Shown here: one piece after another, positions 50,460-64,000 of the stretch
How the letters are laid out: the number at the start of each line of letters is the position of its first letter
How positions within the stretch are numbered: the stretch's first letter is position 1
NCBI GenBank assembly: GCA_039995105.1
Contig: CP146203.1
Location: 1,116,001-1,180,000 of the forward strand
DNA length: 64,000 bases
Reading direction: 5' to 3'
From: Jonesiaceae bacterium BS-20
GTDB lineage: Bacteria; Actinomycetota; Actinomycetes; Actinomycetales; Cellulomonadaceae
Notes under the pieces: model-generated
Told to the model about the DNA's origin: nothing
Database searches by the model: none
What the model saw: only the letters and a program-made list of their open reading frames with translations
Made by a program: the position numbers and the translations under genes

Positions 50460-51619
50460 GCGTAACCACCGCCAAAGGATTTACCGCCGCCGGTGTGCGC
50501 GCGGGACTCAAATCAACCGGCAACAAGGACGTAGCCCTCGTTGTGAACAACGGGCCGCTCGACGTTGCCGCCGCCGTGGTCACCTCTAACCGCGTCTTTG
50601 CCGCCCCCGTGCGCTGGATCAAGGAAGTCATTCCTGCGGGTAAGGCCAAGGCCGTAGTGCTGAACTCAGCCGGAGCCAACGCCTGCACCGGTGAACCCGG
50701 ATACCAAGACACGGTAGCAACCGCCCAGTATGTGGCCGACCAACTCAAGGTCAGTGCGCAAGAAGTGCTCGTGTGCTCAACCGGTCTGATTGGTGTGCGC
50801 CTGGATATGGCCAAGTTGCTTGGCGGCGTGGACCACGCGGTTGAAAACCTGCACAACCAAAATGGCCACGACGCTGCGCTCGCAATCATGACCACGGACA
50901 CCAAGCCAAAAGAGGCAGCCGGCGGGGGAGCAGGCTGGCACGTAGGCGGTATGGCCAAGGGAGCTGGCATGCTCGCACCCGGGCTGGCTACCATGCTGTG
51001 CGTGATCACCACTGACGCCGTCATCTCCGCCGAGGTAGCTGACCGCGCACTGCGGGTAGCGACCGGGCAGACCTTTGACCGTGTGGACTCCGATGGTTGT
51101 ATGTCCACCAACGACACCGTCATCTTGCTGGCGTCCGGCGCCAGCGGGGTCGAGGTAGACGAGGCTGACTTTACCGAGCAACTCGTTGCCGTGTCCGCTG
51201 ACCTGTCCCGCCAGCTCGTGGCCGATGCCGAGGGAGCCTCCCACGACATTGCCGTGTCAGTCATTGGTGCGACCACCGAACAGGCAGCCGTTGCGGTTGC
51301 CCGCGCAGTGACCCGTTCCAACCTGTTCAAGGCCGCCGTGTTTGGCAACGACCCCAACTGGGGCCGGGTGCTATCCGCGGTAGGCACTGTGCCACCCGAG
51401 TTAGCCCCCTTTGACGCAGACGCAATAGACGTAGCCATCAACGGTGTACGGGTCTGTATTGCCGGGGGCGTGGGCGAAGACCGCGACCTAGTAGACCTTT
51501 CCGCAAACCGGGAAGTCACCGTGGACATCTACCTGCACGCAGGCCAAGCAACCGCAACCGTATGGACCAATGACCTAACCCATGACTATGTTCATGAGAA
51601 TAGTGCGTACTCATCATGA
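50456..51619 (+). CDS. argJ: Bifunctional ornithine acetyltransferase / N-acetylglutamate synthase ArgJ
   Basis: ArgJ recycles the acetyl group from N-acetylornithine to glutamate, and in bifunctional forms also uses acetyl-CoA. The 387 residues contain the autoprocessing site [21 protein letters not shown], with the nucleophilic Thr near 180 splitting the alpha and beta chains, and the [14 protein letters not shown] motif near 300. The start overlaps the argC stop and the end overlaps argB, both by four bases. With no argE-type gene seen here, the cyclic acetyl pathway is expected (inference). Confidence 0.96.
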   Translation: MSVTTAKGFTAAGVRAGLKSTGNKDVALVVNNGPLDVAAAVVTSNRVFAAPVRWIKEVIPAGKAKAVVLNSAGANACTGEPGYQDTVATAQYVADQLKVSAQEVLVCSTGLIGVRLDMAKLLGGVDHAVENLHNQNGHDAALAIMTTDTKPKEAAGGGAGWHVGGMAKGAGMLAPGLATMLCVITTDAVISAEVADRALRVATGQTFDRVDSDGCMSTNDTVILLASGASGVEVDEADFTEQLVAVSADLSRQLVADAEGASHDIAVSVIGATTEQAAVAVARAVTRSNLFKAAVFGNDPNWGRVLSAVGTVPPELAPFDADAIDVAINGVRVCIAGGVGEDRDLVDLSANREVTVDIYLHAGQATATVWTNDLTHDYVHENSAYSS

Positions 51620-52593
51620 CCCTTGAAACAACGGCTCTAGATTCGAGCCAGACCGATTCTGTGACTGACCCGGTCGCAGACCTGACCCCCAATGAGAAGG
51701 CCCAGGTTCTGCTTGAGGCTCTGCCGTGGCTCCAGCAATTCCGGGGCGCGCTCGTGGTGGTCAAGTATGGCGGCAACGCCATGATCGACGAAGAGCTTAA
51801 AGCAGCATTCGCCCAGGACATGGTGTTCCTACGCCAGGTGGGCCTGCGCCCCGTCATTGTGCACGGTGGCGGCCCCCAGATCTCCACCATGCTGGCCCGC
51901 CTTGGCATCGAAAGCGAATTCAAGGGCGGCTTCAGGGTCACCACGCCCGAGGCAATGGACGTGGTCCGTATGGTCCTGACCGGCAAGGTCTCCCGCGAGC
52001 TCGTTGGCCTACTCAACGCGCACGGCCCACACGCGGTAGGCCTGTCCGGTGAAGACGGCGGACTGTTCCAAGCCCGGCGCCGCACCGCCACGGTAGACGG
52101 CCAAGCCGTTGACGTGGGCCTGGTAGGCGACGTGGTCAAAGTCAACCCACAAGCGGTCTCCGACCTTCTCGATGCCGGCCGGATTCCCGTTGTCTCAACC
52201 GTCGCCCCCGACATTGACGACCCAACGACCGTGCTGAACATCAACGCTGACACGGCCGCCTCGGCGCTCGCGGTTGCCCTTGGTGCGCGCAAGCTCATTG
52301 TGCTTACGGACGTTGAGGGCCTGTACACCAACTGGCCGGACAAGTCCTCGCTGGCCTCCCAAATTGGCCGTTCCGAACTGGCGGCCCTGCTGCCGAGCCT
52401 GGAATCCGGCATGGTGCCCAAGATGGAAGCCTGCCTGCGGGCCGTTGACGGCGGTATCTCTGAGGCACACGTCATTGATGGCCGGGTGGCGCACTCGGTG
52501 TTGATGGAAGTCTTTACATCCAAGGGAATTGGCACCATGGTCGTTCCAGACCAGGTTGCAGCAGGAACAGTTGAACAGGGGAACAAGGCATGA
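51616..52593 (+). CDS. argB: Acetylglutamate kinase ArgB
   Basis: ArgB phosphorylates N-acetylglutamate, usually the arginine-feedback step in the cyclic pathway. The 325 residues show the kinase glycine loops [10 protein letters not shown] (near 48) and IVHGGGPQI (near 84), the N-acetylglutamate-binding [37 protein letters not shown] (near 208), and [17 protein letters not shown]. The extended N-terminal helix ([20 protein letters not shown]) is the feature of arginine-sensitive hexameric enzymes. Coupled on both sides by four-base overlaps. Confidence 0.97.
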   Translation: MTLETTALDSSQTDSVTDPVADLTPNEKAQVLLEALPWLQQFRGALVVVKYGGNAMIDEELKAAFAQDMVFLRQVGLRPVIVHGGGPQISTMLARLGIESEFKGGFRVTTPEAMDVVRMVLTGKVSRELVGLLNAHGPHAVGLSGEDGGLFQARRRTATVDGQAVDVGLVGDVVKVNPQAVSDLLDAGRIPVVSTVAPDIDDPTTVLNINADTAASALAVALGARKLIVLTDVEGLYTNWPDKSSLASQIGRSELAALLPSLESGMVPKMEACLRAVDGGISEAHVIDGRVAHSVLMEVFTSKGIGTMVVPDQVAAGTVEQGNKA

Positions 52594-53858
52594 GCGCGGA
52601 TCTTACGGTGCAGGATAACCGGGACAGCCAAGGCCACGAGGTTGCTACTTCCGGTTCGGAGTGGACCAAGCGGTACTCGGGCGCCATCATGGACACGTTT
52701 GGGCTACCCCAAACGGTTCTAGTGCGCGGCGAGGGCGTGTACGTCTGGGACGCGGATGGCAAGAAGTACCTGGACCTACTAGCCGGCATTGCCGTCAACG
52801 TACTTGGTCACGCCCACCCCACCCTGACCGCGGCAATCAGTGCCCAGCTGGGCACGCTAGGCCACGTATCTAACTTCTTTGGCACCCCAGCCCAGATCAC
52901 GCTTGCGGAAACCCTGCTGAACCTAGCGCAGGCTCCGAGCGAATCACGGGTATTCTTCACCAACTCGGGGACCGAGGCCAACGAGGCGGCCTTCAAAATG
53001 GCTCGCCGCACCGGGCGCCCAAGAATCCTTGCACTCGAGGGGGCCTTCCACGGCCGGACCATGGGCGCGCTTGCGCTGACCCACAAGCCGGATTACCGGG
53101 CGCCGTTTGAACCGCTGCCTGGTGGGGTGGAGTTCTTACCTTTTGGCGACTTTTGTGCACTTGAGGCGGCCTTTGCCACCGGCGGCGACCAAATTGCGGC
53201 CATGTTTGTTGAGCCACTGCAGGGTGAGGCGGGCGTACGCAGCCTGCCGGCCGGGTACCTGGCCAAGGTGCGCGAACTTACCAGCCAACATGGTGCACTC
53301 ATGATCCTGGACGAGGTCCAAACCGGTGTGGCCCGTACGGGTGCCTGGTTTGCCCACCAACTCCCTGAGATTGGTGAGGGAATCACCCCGGACGCCATGA
53401 CCCTGGCCAAGGGCTTGGGTGGCGGGATCCCCATTGGAGCCGTTATTGCCTACGGTAAGGCCGCAACCCTTTTGGGCCGCGGCCAACACGGGACCACCTT
53501 TGGTGGCAACCCGGTTGCCTCAGCGGCGGCGTTGGCAACACTCGGTGTCATTGACCGGGACAGCGTCATGGCCAATGTGAACGCCGTGGGCCAGTACGTG
53601 CGCAGCCAAATCTTAGGTCTGAACCACCCGCTAATCAAGGCTGTGCGCGGACACGGCCTGCTCATCGCGGTTGAGTTCACAGACGCGATCAGTGCGCAGG
53701 TTACGGCCCGGGCTCTTGCCGCCGGATTCATCATTAACGCGGTTAACCCCAGCGCAATCCGGTTGGCCCCACCGCTGGTGATCACCAAGGAACAGATCCA
53801 ACCGTTCATCGACTTCTTGGGCCAACTACCCAACGAGGCCGGCGCGTTTACCCAGTAG
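52590..53858 (+). CDS. argD: Acetylornithine aminotransferase ArgD
   Basis: This PLP-dependent class III aminotransferase makes N-acetylornithine from the semialdehyde. The 422 residues contain [45 protein letters not shown] (PLP phosphate site, near 130), [31 protein letters not shown] (PLP-binding Asp near 238) and the Schiff-base lysine in [19 protein letters not shown] (near 273). The start overlaps argB by four bases. A gap of about 105 bp with a TATAAA box separates it from argF. Confidence 0.96.
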   Translation: MSADLTVQDNRDSQGHEVATSGSEWTKRYSGAIMDTFGLPQTVLVRGEGVYVWDADGKKYLDLLAGIAVNVLGHAHPTLTAAISAQLGTLGHVSNFFGTPAQITLAETLLNLAQAPSESRVFFTNSGTEANEAAFKMARRTGRPRILALEGAFHGRTMGALALTHKPDYRAPFEPLPGGVEFLPFGDFCALEAAFATGGDQIAAMFVEPLQGEAGVRSLPAGYLAKVRELTSQHGALMILDEVQTGVARTGAWFAHQLPEIGEGITPDAMTLAKGLGGGIPIGAVIAYGKAATLLGRGQHGTTFGGNPVASAAALATLGVIDRDSVMANVNAVGQYVRSQILGLNHPLIKAVRGHGLLIAVEFTDAISAQVTARALAAGFIINAVNPSAIRLAPPLVITKEQIQPFIDFLGQLPNEAGAFTQ

Positions 53859-53931
53859 CGCTGGGACTTTGGAAAGATCGCGGTTCTTGAAACGGGACTG
53901 TTTTGCCCACTGACTTATAAATTTTGGCTAA

Positions 53932-55487
<1,556 letters not shown>

Positions 55488-55605
55488 TGCCGCGTCAGCG
55501 GCCCAGATCCAAAACCGTCCACCCAGCGGTGCCTTGCACACGCAAGTGCCCGCAGGTGTCACACTTAAGTCAGTCATAAAAACGTTATAGAAAGAAGTTA
55601 AGTAC

Positions 55606-58330
<2,725 letters not shown>

Positions 58331-58365
58331 CAAGTTCAGAATCCAAGGATTGAAACCTGATCCTT

Positions 58366-58406
58366 AGAGAGGCCCTCGAGAATCTCGAGGGCCTCTCTCA
58401 TTTTTT
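58366..58406 (+). terminator. Intrinsic terminator of the arginine cluster
   Basis: Arms 58366-58381 and 58383-58398 are perfect complements, so the loop is formed by the central bases. CATTTTTT follows. Confidence 0.92.
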
Positions 58407-58407
58407 A

Positions 58408-58674
58408 GCTACCTGGGCAGCAAACTGACTTAGCCGCCTGGCCCGCCGGTATTTTCTTGTTCCGGGTGCCGCTTACGTACCAAAGCCTTCAACCGGCGTC
58501 CCAACCTTGGTGTGTTGCGGTTGGATGTGCTCGTTTCGCAAGTGCATGCCAGCGTTAGAGCGGTACGGGGAGTGCGGACGGCATCGGGAAACTTGAACCC
58601 TTCTGCCCGGTATGAAACTCTGAAGTGCTCCGATGAGCATTTCTCTTTTCCTTTTAGTTAAGTGAGTATTTTTC
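58408..58674. other. Intergenic region before the P-loop kinase, no gene seen
   Basis: Between the argH terminator and ATG 58675 I see no convincing gene, tRNA or repeat. Frames on the minus strand here are extensions of shadows of the kinase gene. The last 40 bases are T-rich (CTCTTTTCCTTTTAG) without a Shine-Dalgarno sequence for the kinase. Confidence 0.5.
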
Positions 58675-59250
58675 ATGTCTGTTGACCAGCAGGTGCTGCA
58701 GCAACTCTTGGCTCGTTCCCTTGACGCCCCTAGGGGGTTTGGGGGAGCGACCCTGATCTGTATCGATGGCCCCGCTGGTTCGGGCAAGACCACACTTGCG
58801 GCCCAGCTTGCGCCGCTGCTTCCCGCGCAGGTTATACACATGGATGACTTGTATGCCGGGTGGGAAGGCATCCAAGAAGGTGTTGACCTCCTTGAGCGTC
58901 AGATTCTCACGCCACTTGCGGCGGGCCAGCCCGGGAAGTATCCGCGTTATGACTGGATGGCCCGTAAGTACATGGAACGCCATCATGTACCGCTTGCAGA
59001 TTTCCTAGTCGTTGAGGGCTGTGCCAGCGCAACGCGCATGGTCGATAGGTTTGACCCACTGATTATCTGGGTTGAGGCCAGCGATGACGTCCGCCTAGCA
59101 CGGGGCCTCGACCGGGATGGTCAGGACCTCAGGCCACAATGGCTCACTTTTATGGAACAAGAGCGTTCCATCTATGAGGAAAACGAAACGGCGGACCGCG
59201 CGCACATCAAAATTGACGGCTTTGGCCGGATCGTGGACCATCTCACCTGA
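58675..59250 (+). CDS. Uridine kinase-like P-loop NTPase
   Basis: This is a 191-residue cytoplasmic P-loop kinase of the uridine kinase/AAA-18 type seen in actinobacteria. Walker A is CIDGPAGSGKTTLAAQLA (near 29-45), followed by VIHMDDLYAGWEGI (DxLY-type substrate loop, near 57), RYDWMARKYMERHHVPLADFLVVEGCAS and a lid with RGLDRDGQDLRPQWLTFMEQERSIYEENETADRA. The substrate is not certain; it may be a nucleoside or another small hydroxyl compound. It is a single gene between argH and tyrS. Confidence 0.82.
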   Translation: MSVDQQVLQQLLARSLDAPRGFGGATLICIDGPAGSGKTTLAAQLAPLLPAQVIHMDDLYAGWEGIQEGVDLLERQILTPLAAGQPGKYPRYDWMARKYMERHHVPLADFLVVEGCASATRMVDRFDPLIIWVEASDDVRLARGLDRDGQDLRPQWLTFMEQERSIYEENETADRAHIKIDGFGRIVDHLT

Positions 59251-59453
59251 ACAGATTTCGCATTGCGCTAAGAAAAGCGGCAAACTAGTAGGGGTGCCTT
59301 CAACCGCACGCGCGGACCTGAGTTAGCGAGCTTTTCATAACGAGTGAAAAGGTCACGACATTCTCCGTGCCTGCGGATATAGCACCACTTCGCATTTGCG
59401 AAGGTTTTGCCGATAGAGCGCGGATCAACGCGCAACCACTATGAGGAGTAACA

Positions 59454-60716
59454 GTGAGCAAGGTTCTTGAAGAACTGCAATGGCGAGGTCTAGTTAGCCA
59501 GCACACGGACATTGAGGCGCTTAGCCAAGCGCTCGAGGCCGGCCCTGTTACCTACTATTGCGGCTTTGACCCAACCGCGCCCAGCTTGCACCACGGACAC
59601 TTGGTTCAGCTGGTGCTCCTGCGCCACCTGCAACTTGCCGGCCACAACCCGGTTGCACTCGTTGGGGGAGCGACCGGCCTGATCGGTGACCCGCGTATGT
59701 CCGGGGAACGCGTACTGAATTCCAAGGAAGTAGTTGCGGACTGGGTGCAGCGCCTGCAAACCCAGATTTCCAAGTTCCTCTCATTCGAGGGGGACAACGC
59801 TGCGGTCATGGTGAATAACCTGGACTGGCACGCGGAGCTTTCCGCTCTGGACTTCCTGCGTGACGTTGGTAAGCACTACCGCTTAGGCACCATGCTGGCC
59901 AAGGACACGGTGGCCCGCCGCCTGAACTCGTCCGAGGGAATCTCCTTTACCGAGTTCAGCTACCAGATCTTGCAGGGCATGGACTTCCTTGAGCTCAACC
60001 GCCGCCACGGCGTAACGCTGCAAACCGGTGGTAACGACCAGTGGGGCAACCTGCTGTCCGGTGTTGAACTGGTCCGCAAGTCCGAGCACAAGTCCGTACA
60101 CGCACTAACTACTCCGCTCATTACCAAAGCCGATGGCACCAAATTTGGTAAGTCTGAGGGTGGAGCGGTGTGGTTGGACGCGGACATGATGAGCCCATAC
60201 GCCTTCTACCAGTTCTGGATCAACGCGGCCGATGAAGATGTCATCGGTTGGCTCAAGACCTTTACCTTCCGTAGCCGTGAAGAAATTGACGCACTCCAGG
60301 TCTCCATGGAGGAAAAGCCATTCCTGCGTGAAGCCCAAAAGGCGCTTGCGTTTGATGTGACCGCGCTTGTGCACGGAGAAGACGCAACCAACCAGGCAAT
60401 CGAGGCGGCCTCCGCTCTCTTTGGCCGTGGGGAGTTGACCGGTTTAGATCTGGCAACGCTAGACGGCGCAACCGCTGATCTGGCAAAGGTGGAGATTACC
60501 GTTGGCTCCTCAATTCTCGATGCCGTAGTTGAGTCCGAATTAGAAAAGGGACGCGGCGCGGCGCGTCGGGCAATTGCTGACGGCGGTATCTATGTCAACA
60601 ACGAAAAGGTTACTGGCGAGGATGCAGTCTTTACCCAGGATCAACTGCTGGCTGGCAAGTGGGCGATCTTGCGCAGAGGTAAGCGCACGTTAGCCGCCGC
60701 TTACGTAGCTGGCTAA
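59454..60716 (+). CDS. tyrS: Tyrosyl-tRNA synthetase
   Basis: This class I synthetase has 420 residues. YYCGFDPTAPSLHHGHLVQL contains the HIGH-type motif (HHGH, near 45), GGNDQWGNLLSGVELVRK recognises tyrosine, and TKADGTKFGKSEGGAVWLD carries the KFGKS signature (near 230). A C-terminal S4 domain (AVVESELEKGRGAARRAIADGGIYVNNEKVTGED) binds the tRNA. The GTG start at 59454 has GAGGAG eight bases upstream. The 200-bp leader holds several short inverted repeats, but I could not recognise a T-box. Placement just before the rRNA operon is common in actinobacteria. Confidence 0.97.
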   Translation: MSKVLEELQWRGLVSQHTDIEALSQALEAGPVTYYCGFDPTAPSLHHGHLVQLVLLRHLQLAGHNPVALVGGATGLIGDPRMSGERVLNSKEVVADWVQRLQTQISKFLSFEGDNAAVMVNNLDWHAELSALDFLRDVGKHYRLGTMLAKDTVARRLNSSEGISFTEFSYQILQGMDFLELNRRHGVTLQTGGNDQWGNLLSGVELVRKSEHKSVHALTTPLITKADGTKFGKSEGGAVWLDADMMSPYAFYQFWINAADEDVIGWLKTFTFRSREEIDALQVSMEEKPFLREAQKALAFDVTALVHGEDATNQAIEAASALFGRGELTGLDLATLDGATADLAKVEITVGSSILDAVVESELEKGRGAARRAIADGGIYVNNEKVTGEDAVFTQDQLLAGKWAILRRGKRTLAAAYVAG

Positions 60717-60846
60717 CGCTCAAGTAGTAATAGCAGCCAATGACTGCCCCGGATTGTTCTCCGCCCAAAAGCGTAGAACGGTCCGGGGTGGTCCTGTTTG
60801 GGTGCTCTTGGCCGGGCAAGATAGGTGCAGCGGCATCAGTTTCCGC

Positions 60847-61077
60847 ATGATTCCAACGGATTTGGCGACTGTGCTGGTCGTCACCGCAATCTGGTTTGTT
60901 TTTTGGTGGGTGGACCGCGTAGTGTTTAACAAGTCAGGCCAGCCCGGCAAGACAAACTACTGGTTCAGTATGAACGGCAGTTTGCTTGTGGGTGTCACTG
61001 ATACTTCCTCTGCTTTACGGTTTGATGAAGATTTTGTTCTGGTTCGCCAGTTTGAGAATCTGAATCGGGTCTGGTAA
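60847..61077 (+). CDS. Possible small membrane protein upstream of the rRNA operon
   Basis: This is a doubtful 76-residue frame: one hydrophobic helix (PTDLATVLVVTAIWFVFWWVD, residues 3-23), then a polar tail. It lacks a Shine-Dalgarno sequence and its end overlaps a possible rRNA promoter (TTGAGA-N17-TAAGTT). It may be real or chance. A longer frame from 60754 looks less like protein. Confidence 0.3.
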   Translation: MIPTDLATVLVVTAIWFVFWWVDRVVFNKSGQPGKTNYWFSMNGSLLVGVTDTSSALRFDEDFVLVRQFENLNRVW

Positions 61078-61365
61078 GTTTGAGAGGTTGCCCCGGATGA
61101 GGTTCAAGCCTGGTTGGTTTGGGTTTTTGATGGTGTGTGGTTGTTGTTTGATATCTCAATAGTGTGTTTGATTGTTTATGCCAATGTTTTAATGTTTTTG
61201 GTAATGAATCAATAATTTCTGAAATTATGTCAGTTGTTGTTGTTTTTTGCCGGATTCAAATTTTAGGTTGTAGCGAGGCTGGGTTTTCCCCTGGTAGTAG
61301 TTGTGACCGTGTTTAAGATTGCAATCAGTTTGCTCCTTTTTTGGGGTTGTTGGTTGTGTTTTTCT
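61052..61365 (+). promoter_or_regulatory. rRNA operon promoter and leader
   Basis: TTGAGA (61052-61057), a 17-bp spacer and TAAGTT (61075-61080) form a candidate promoter. Downstream, TTGTTTGATATCTCAATAGTG (61144-61164) resembles the element before 23S in the spacer (63186-63206) and probably belongs to the antitermination (nut-like) region. TTGCTCCTTTTTT near 61329 may be a boxA. The rest is AT/GT-rich and non-coding. Confidence 0.45.
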
Positions 61366-63330
<1,965 letters not shown>

Positions 63331-64000
63331 TTGTAAGTTTTTAAGAGCACATGGTGGATGCCTTGGCATTAGGAGCCGATGAAGGACGTTGTAGCCTGCG
63401 TTAAGCCTCGGGGAGTTGGCAAACAAGCTGTGATCCGAGGGTGTCCGAATGGGGAAACCCACCTGGAGTTATGTCCAGGTACCATCACCTGAATATATAG
63501 GGTGTTTGGGGGGAACGTCGGGAAGTGAAACATCTTAGTACCGACAGGAAGAGATATTCCGTGAGTATTGGCGAGAGAAAGCGGATGAGGCTAAACCGGT
63601 TGCGTGTGATACCCGGCAGGGGTTGCGTGATCGGGGTTGTGGGACCAGATGGAAGGATCTGCCGGTTCTTCAAGGAGTTACAAAATTATGGTGTAGGTGA
63701 AGTCCTTGGGAAAGGACGGCGTAGAGGGTGAGACCCCCGTAACCGAAATGTCATGATCTCCTGTGTGGTATCCCAAGTAGCACGGGGCCCGAGAAATCCC
63801 GTGTGAATCAGTCAAGACCACTTGATAAGCCTAAATACTACCTAGTGACCGATAGCGGATAGTACCGTGAGGGAATGGTGAAAAGTAGCCCGGGAGGGCA
63901 GTGAAATAGTACCTGAAACCATGTGCTTACAATCCGTCGGAGCCTCCTTAGTAGGGGTGACGGCGTGCCTTTGGAAGAATGAGCCTGCGAGTTAGTGCTC
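63331..64000 (+). rRNA. rrl: 23S ribosomal RNA (5' part, runs off the window)
   Basis: The 5' domain of 23S rRNA begins about 22 bases before GGTGGATGCCTTGGCA, by comparison with E. coli. GCCGATGAAGGACG and later domain I sequences follow (CCGTGAGGGAATGGTGAAAAGTA near 63870). The gene continues past base 64000. Confidence 0.95.

Noticed and set aside
50437-52637. Long minus-strand open frames opposite argJ and argB (over 360 codons)
   Set aside because: They are Ser/Thr/Arg-rich shadow translations of GC-rich genes. The plus-strand argJ and argB are unambiguous.
59251-59453. T-box riboswitch upstream of tyrS
   Set aside because: The conserved T-box bulge sequence was not found. A partial likeness near 59292 (GGGGTGCC...ACCGCACGCGCGG) is not enough. 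A covariance search would decide.
60754-60846. N-terminal extension of the small frame before the rRNA operon
   Set aside because: The added residues are Arg/Gly-rich, have no start signal and do not look like protein.

Overview
The window is a contiguous piece of an actinobacterial chromosome, most likely from the order Micrococcales. The evidence is the dcw tail ftsQ-ftsZ-pgeF-sepF-yggT-divIVA, an arginine cluster in the order CJBDFRGH, a PriA-type HisA, and a 16S-23S spacer without tRNAs. The 16S gene is actinobacterial in type. I do not assign a genus. Nearly every gene is intact, and I see no insertion sequence, prophage, CRISPR array or tRNA gene.

Layout. 1-7.7 kb: cell division and growth genes (ftsQ, ftsZ, pgeF, sepF, yggT, divIVA), a DksA/TraR zinc-finger protein, lspA, an RluD-type pseudouridine synthase and a GNAT acetyltransferase. 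7.8-13.4 kb: dnaE, a PPOX-fold protein, an S4-domain protein and an MFS exporter. 13.4-24.8 kb: histidine genes, with hisD separated from hisC-hisB-unknown-hisH-hisA-sseB by a LacI regulator, a RecQ-like helicase and a NimT-like exporter. 24.9-29 kb: an envelope operon (DUF1844-like protein, coiled-coil membrane protein, lipoprotein serine protease) and a fur-katA peroxide module. 29-37.5 kb: the infC-rpmI-rplT operon, an rRNA methyltransferase, an amino-acid permease and pheST. 37.6-44.5 kb: a NarK-like porter, an AspT-type transporter, small lipoproteins and membrane proteins, and a quinone oxidoreductase. 44.6-49.1 kb: an accessory cassette on the minus strand made of a secreted small protein, two paralogous lipoproteins, a peptidoglycan-binding adaptor and an ABC ATPase with an FtsX-like permease. 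49.4-58.3 kb: argCJBDFRGH. 58.4-60.7 kb: a uridine-kinase-like protein and tyrS. 60.7-64 kb: an rRNA operon (leader, 16S, spacer, start of 23S).

How it works together. Translational coupling by ATGA or near-ATGA overlaps is common (lspA/rluD, hisC/B, unknown/hisH, hisA/sseB, argC/J/B/D, argF/R, the ABC cassette). Ten genes have a TANNNT-like -10 hexamer ending 6-7 nt before the start codon, which predicts leaderless mRNAs. infC has no ATG, GTG or TTG start that fits IF3. It appears to begin with AUC behind a good Shine-Dalgarno sequence, and an attenuator-like hairpin lies in its leader.

The best candidate for an undescribed system is the 44.6-49.1 kb cassette. Its first gene encodes a Sec-type secreted small protein whose signal peptide is out of frame by one base in an A8 run. 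That could be phase variation, transcriptional slippage or a sequence error. A second apparent single-base frameshift lies near 42.63 kb.
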